Source of the DNA: DATATB01 sp036268995
Lineage (GTDB): Bacteria; Planctomycetota; Planctomycetia; Pirellulales; PNKZ01
Assembly (NCBI GenBank): GCA_036268995.1
Contig: DATATB010000005.1
Span: 1 to 12,985, forward strand
Direction of reading: 5' to 3'
DNA length: 12,985 bases
A program made the position numbers and the translations under genes. The number at the start of each line of letters is the position of its first letter. The first letter of the stretch is position 1. The notes below the pieces were generated by a model. It did not search any database and had not been told where the DNA came from. It saw only the letters and a list, made by a program, of their open reading frames with translations. Below are positions 11,809 through 12,985 of the stretch, piece by piece.

Positions 11809-12985
11809 TTAGTCGAAGTTAAGGCTTAGGTCCGGAAGCTCTTTTCTTAACAGTGCAGTATGAACCCCGTCGCCACACCTGTAAGGCACCTGCAACGTGC
11901 GCAAGCTCCTGAGCCCACGTAAATGCACTAAGCCGGCCGCTGTGACGCGCGTGCGGCAGAGGAGCAGTAAATTAAGTTTGTCCAGTTTTTTGAGGTGGGC
12001 GAGCCCATCGTCGCCGATCGACGTTTCGGATGCATCGATGCATTCGAGGTTCGATAGTTGTTTCAACGCAGCTAAGCCATTGTCGGTGACTTTCGTGCGT
12101 GCAAGCATGATATAGGTCAAGGCATGAAAACCGGCCACGGTTTTCATACCTACGTCGGACAGGTCCGAAAAGGCGAGGTTTAGCGTCTTAAGCTTCACGC
12201 AGTTTGCGAGACTGGCTACCGCTTCATCCGTGCCGACAACTTGGTTGAGGTAGATCTCCTCAAGACTCGTTAGTTTCCGCAGGTGCTGGAAATCGGTTCC
12301 GAAAAGTCCCATTGGCAAGCCGAGTTTCTTAAGGTGCGCCAATTTGCCCACCTCTCGAAGGCCATCCCCCGCCACTTTCGTGTCATAAAGATAAAGATCC
12401 TCTAGGCGCGGAAATCGCGAAACGATGCTTAACGCGTGATCGGTAATTTGTGTTCCCGACAGGTCTAGTCGTTCAAGTTCGGTCAGCGAACGCAGATGCT
12501 CGACCCCGGCGTCTTCGATCTGAATGCAGCGCAGGCGCAACCGGCGGAGTTTGGCGAGCTTCGAAATGGGCGCCACGTCGCCGCTGACCAGCGGCGATTC
12601 AATTAAATCGAGTTCTTCCAAGCCCGCGGCTCCGACAAGCGGCTCCAGGCGATCAGTAGAAAGTTTTATGTCGTGCAGTCCAAGCCGCTTCAAGGCCGGA
12701 AGCTGCACGATCTGCGCGACGTCGCCTGCAGCGAGCTTTACCCCGCGGATTCGAACCTCGCGGATATTTCCTGCCTTTCCGGCGGTGACGAGCGGTTGCA
12801 GCACGCCGCTGACGGTCTGTTGCCCAGAAATAATCACTTGGCCGAAGTCAGCGAAGGGGCCATTTACAGGCTGCCAAGGCTCATAGCTCAGGACGCGGAG
12901 ATTCGGCAGTTTTTTTTCGAGGCTTTCGACTGCTTTAAGCGTCACCGCCGTGTGGCCGAGATACAGGACGCGCAGATTCGTTAGC
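11809..12985 (-). CDS. Leucine-rich-repeat protein, 5' end outside the window
   Basis: The frame is open from the right edge and gives 391 residues before a TAA, so the N-terminus, and any signal peptide or extra domain, is missing. The first GTG in frame (12945) is internal: the codons ahead of it read LTNLRVLYLGHTA, which is itself a repeat unit. About a dozen units of 24 residues follow, with the consensus LxxLxxLxLxxTxVTDxGLxxLxx, for example LTELERLDLSGTQITDHALSIVSR. This is the internalin-like planctomycete LRR type. A stretch of about 30 residues after the second unit (PWQPVNGPFADFGQV region) breaks the periodicity. The repeats form a protein-binding solenoid; the partner is unknown. 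The gene looks less GC-rich than its neighbours, with more T and A at third positions, which may reflect different selection or transfer. Confidence 0.88.
   Translation of the reverse strand, partial: LTNLRVLYLGHTAVTLKAVESLEKKLPNLRVLSYEPWQPVNGPFADFGQVIISGQQTVSGVLQPLVTAGKAGNIREVRIRGVKLAAGDVAQIVQLPALKRLGLHDIKLSTDRLEPLVGAAGLEELDLIESPLVSGDVAPISKLAKLRRLRLRCIQIEDAGVEHLRSLTELERLDLSGTQITDHALSIVSRFPRLEDLYLYDTKVAGDGLREVGKLAHLKKLGLPMGLFGTDFQHLRKLTSLEEIYLNQVVGTDEAVASLANCVKLKTLNLAFSDLSDVGMKTVAGFHALTYIMLARTKVTDNGLAALKQLSNLECIDASETSIGDDGLAHLKKLDKLNLLLLCRTRVTAAGLVHLRGLRSLRTLQVPYRCGDGVHTALLRKELPDLSLNFD

Overview
The window looks like a piece of a GC-rich Planctomycetota chromosome, probably of the Pirellulales type. 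The strongest evidence is an adjacent pair of genes for a secreted cytochrome-like protein (PSCyt2/PSD1, DUF1549/DUF1553) and a Tat-exported DUF1501 protein. That pair is greatly expanded in planctomycetes. A 24-residue leucine-rich-repeat protein and several interspersed palindromic repeats agree with this. The taxonomic call is inference from gene content; no rRNA or tRNA gene is visible.

Layout. (1) 1-129: the last 42 codons of an IS4-type transposase, cut by the window edge. (2) 130-369: no gene, but a dense array of perfect hairpins and a 25-bp tandem duplication. (3) 370-3429, minus strand: a bifunctional proline dehydrogenase / glutamate-semialdehyde dehydrogenase (PutA type without a DNA-binding domain). 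A palindromic repeat has been read through in frame in its interdomain linker. (4) 3430-3731: divergent intergenic region. (5) 3732-9299, plus strand: a probable four-gene operon of an anti-sigma-factor-like membrane protein, an exported helical protein, the DUF1549/DUF1553 cytochrome-like protein and the DUF1501 protein. (6) 9300-9403: a large inverted repeat between convergent genes. (7) 9392-10915: two divergent SRPBCC-fold genes, a CoxG-like protein on the minus strand and a fusion of two AHSA1-type domains on the plus strand. (8) 10926-11756, minus: a conserved-looking protein of unknown function. (9) 11809-12985, minus: a leucine-rich-repeat protein whose 5' end lies outside the window.

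How the genes work together. The putA product should degrade proline to glutamate and stands alone. The four plus-strand genes probably act at the membrane or outside the cytoplasm: the first is membrane-anchored, the next two carry Sec-type signals and the last a Tat signal. The anti-sigma-like gene has no sigma factor gene beside it in the window. The function of DUF1549/DUF1501 pairs is not established, so this operon is the least understood part of the window. Three short-repeat families recur at gene boundaries, and two of them have entered coding sequence: one in the putA linker, and one supplying the stop codon of the CoxG-like gene. I did not find a clearly new defence, CRISPR or biosynthetic system.
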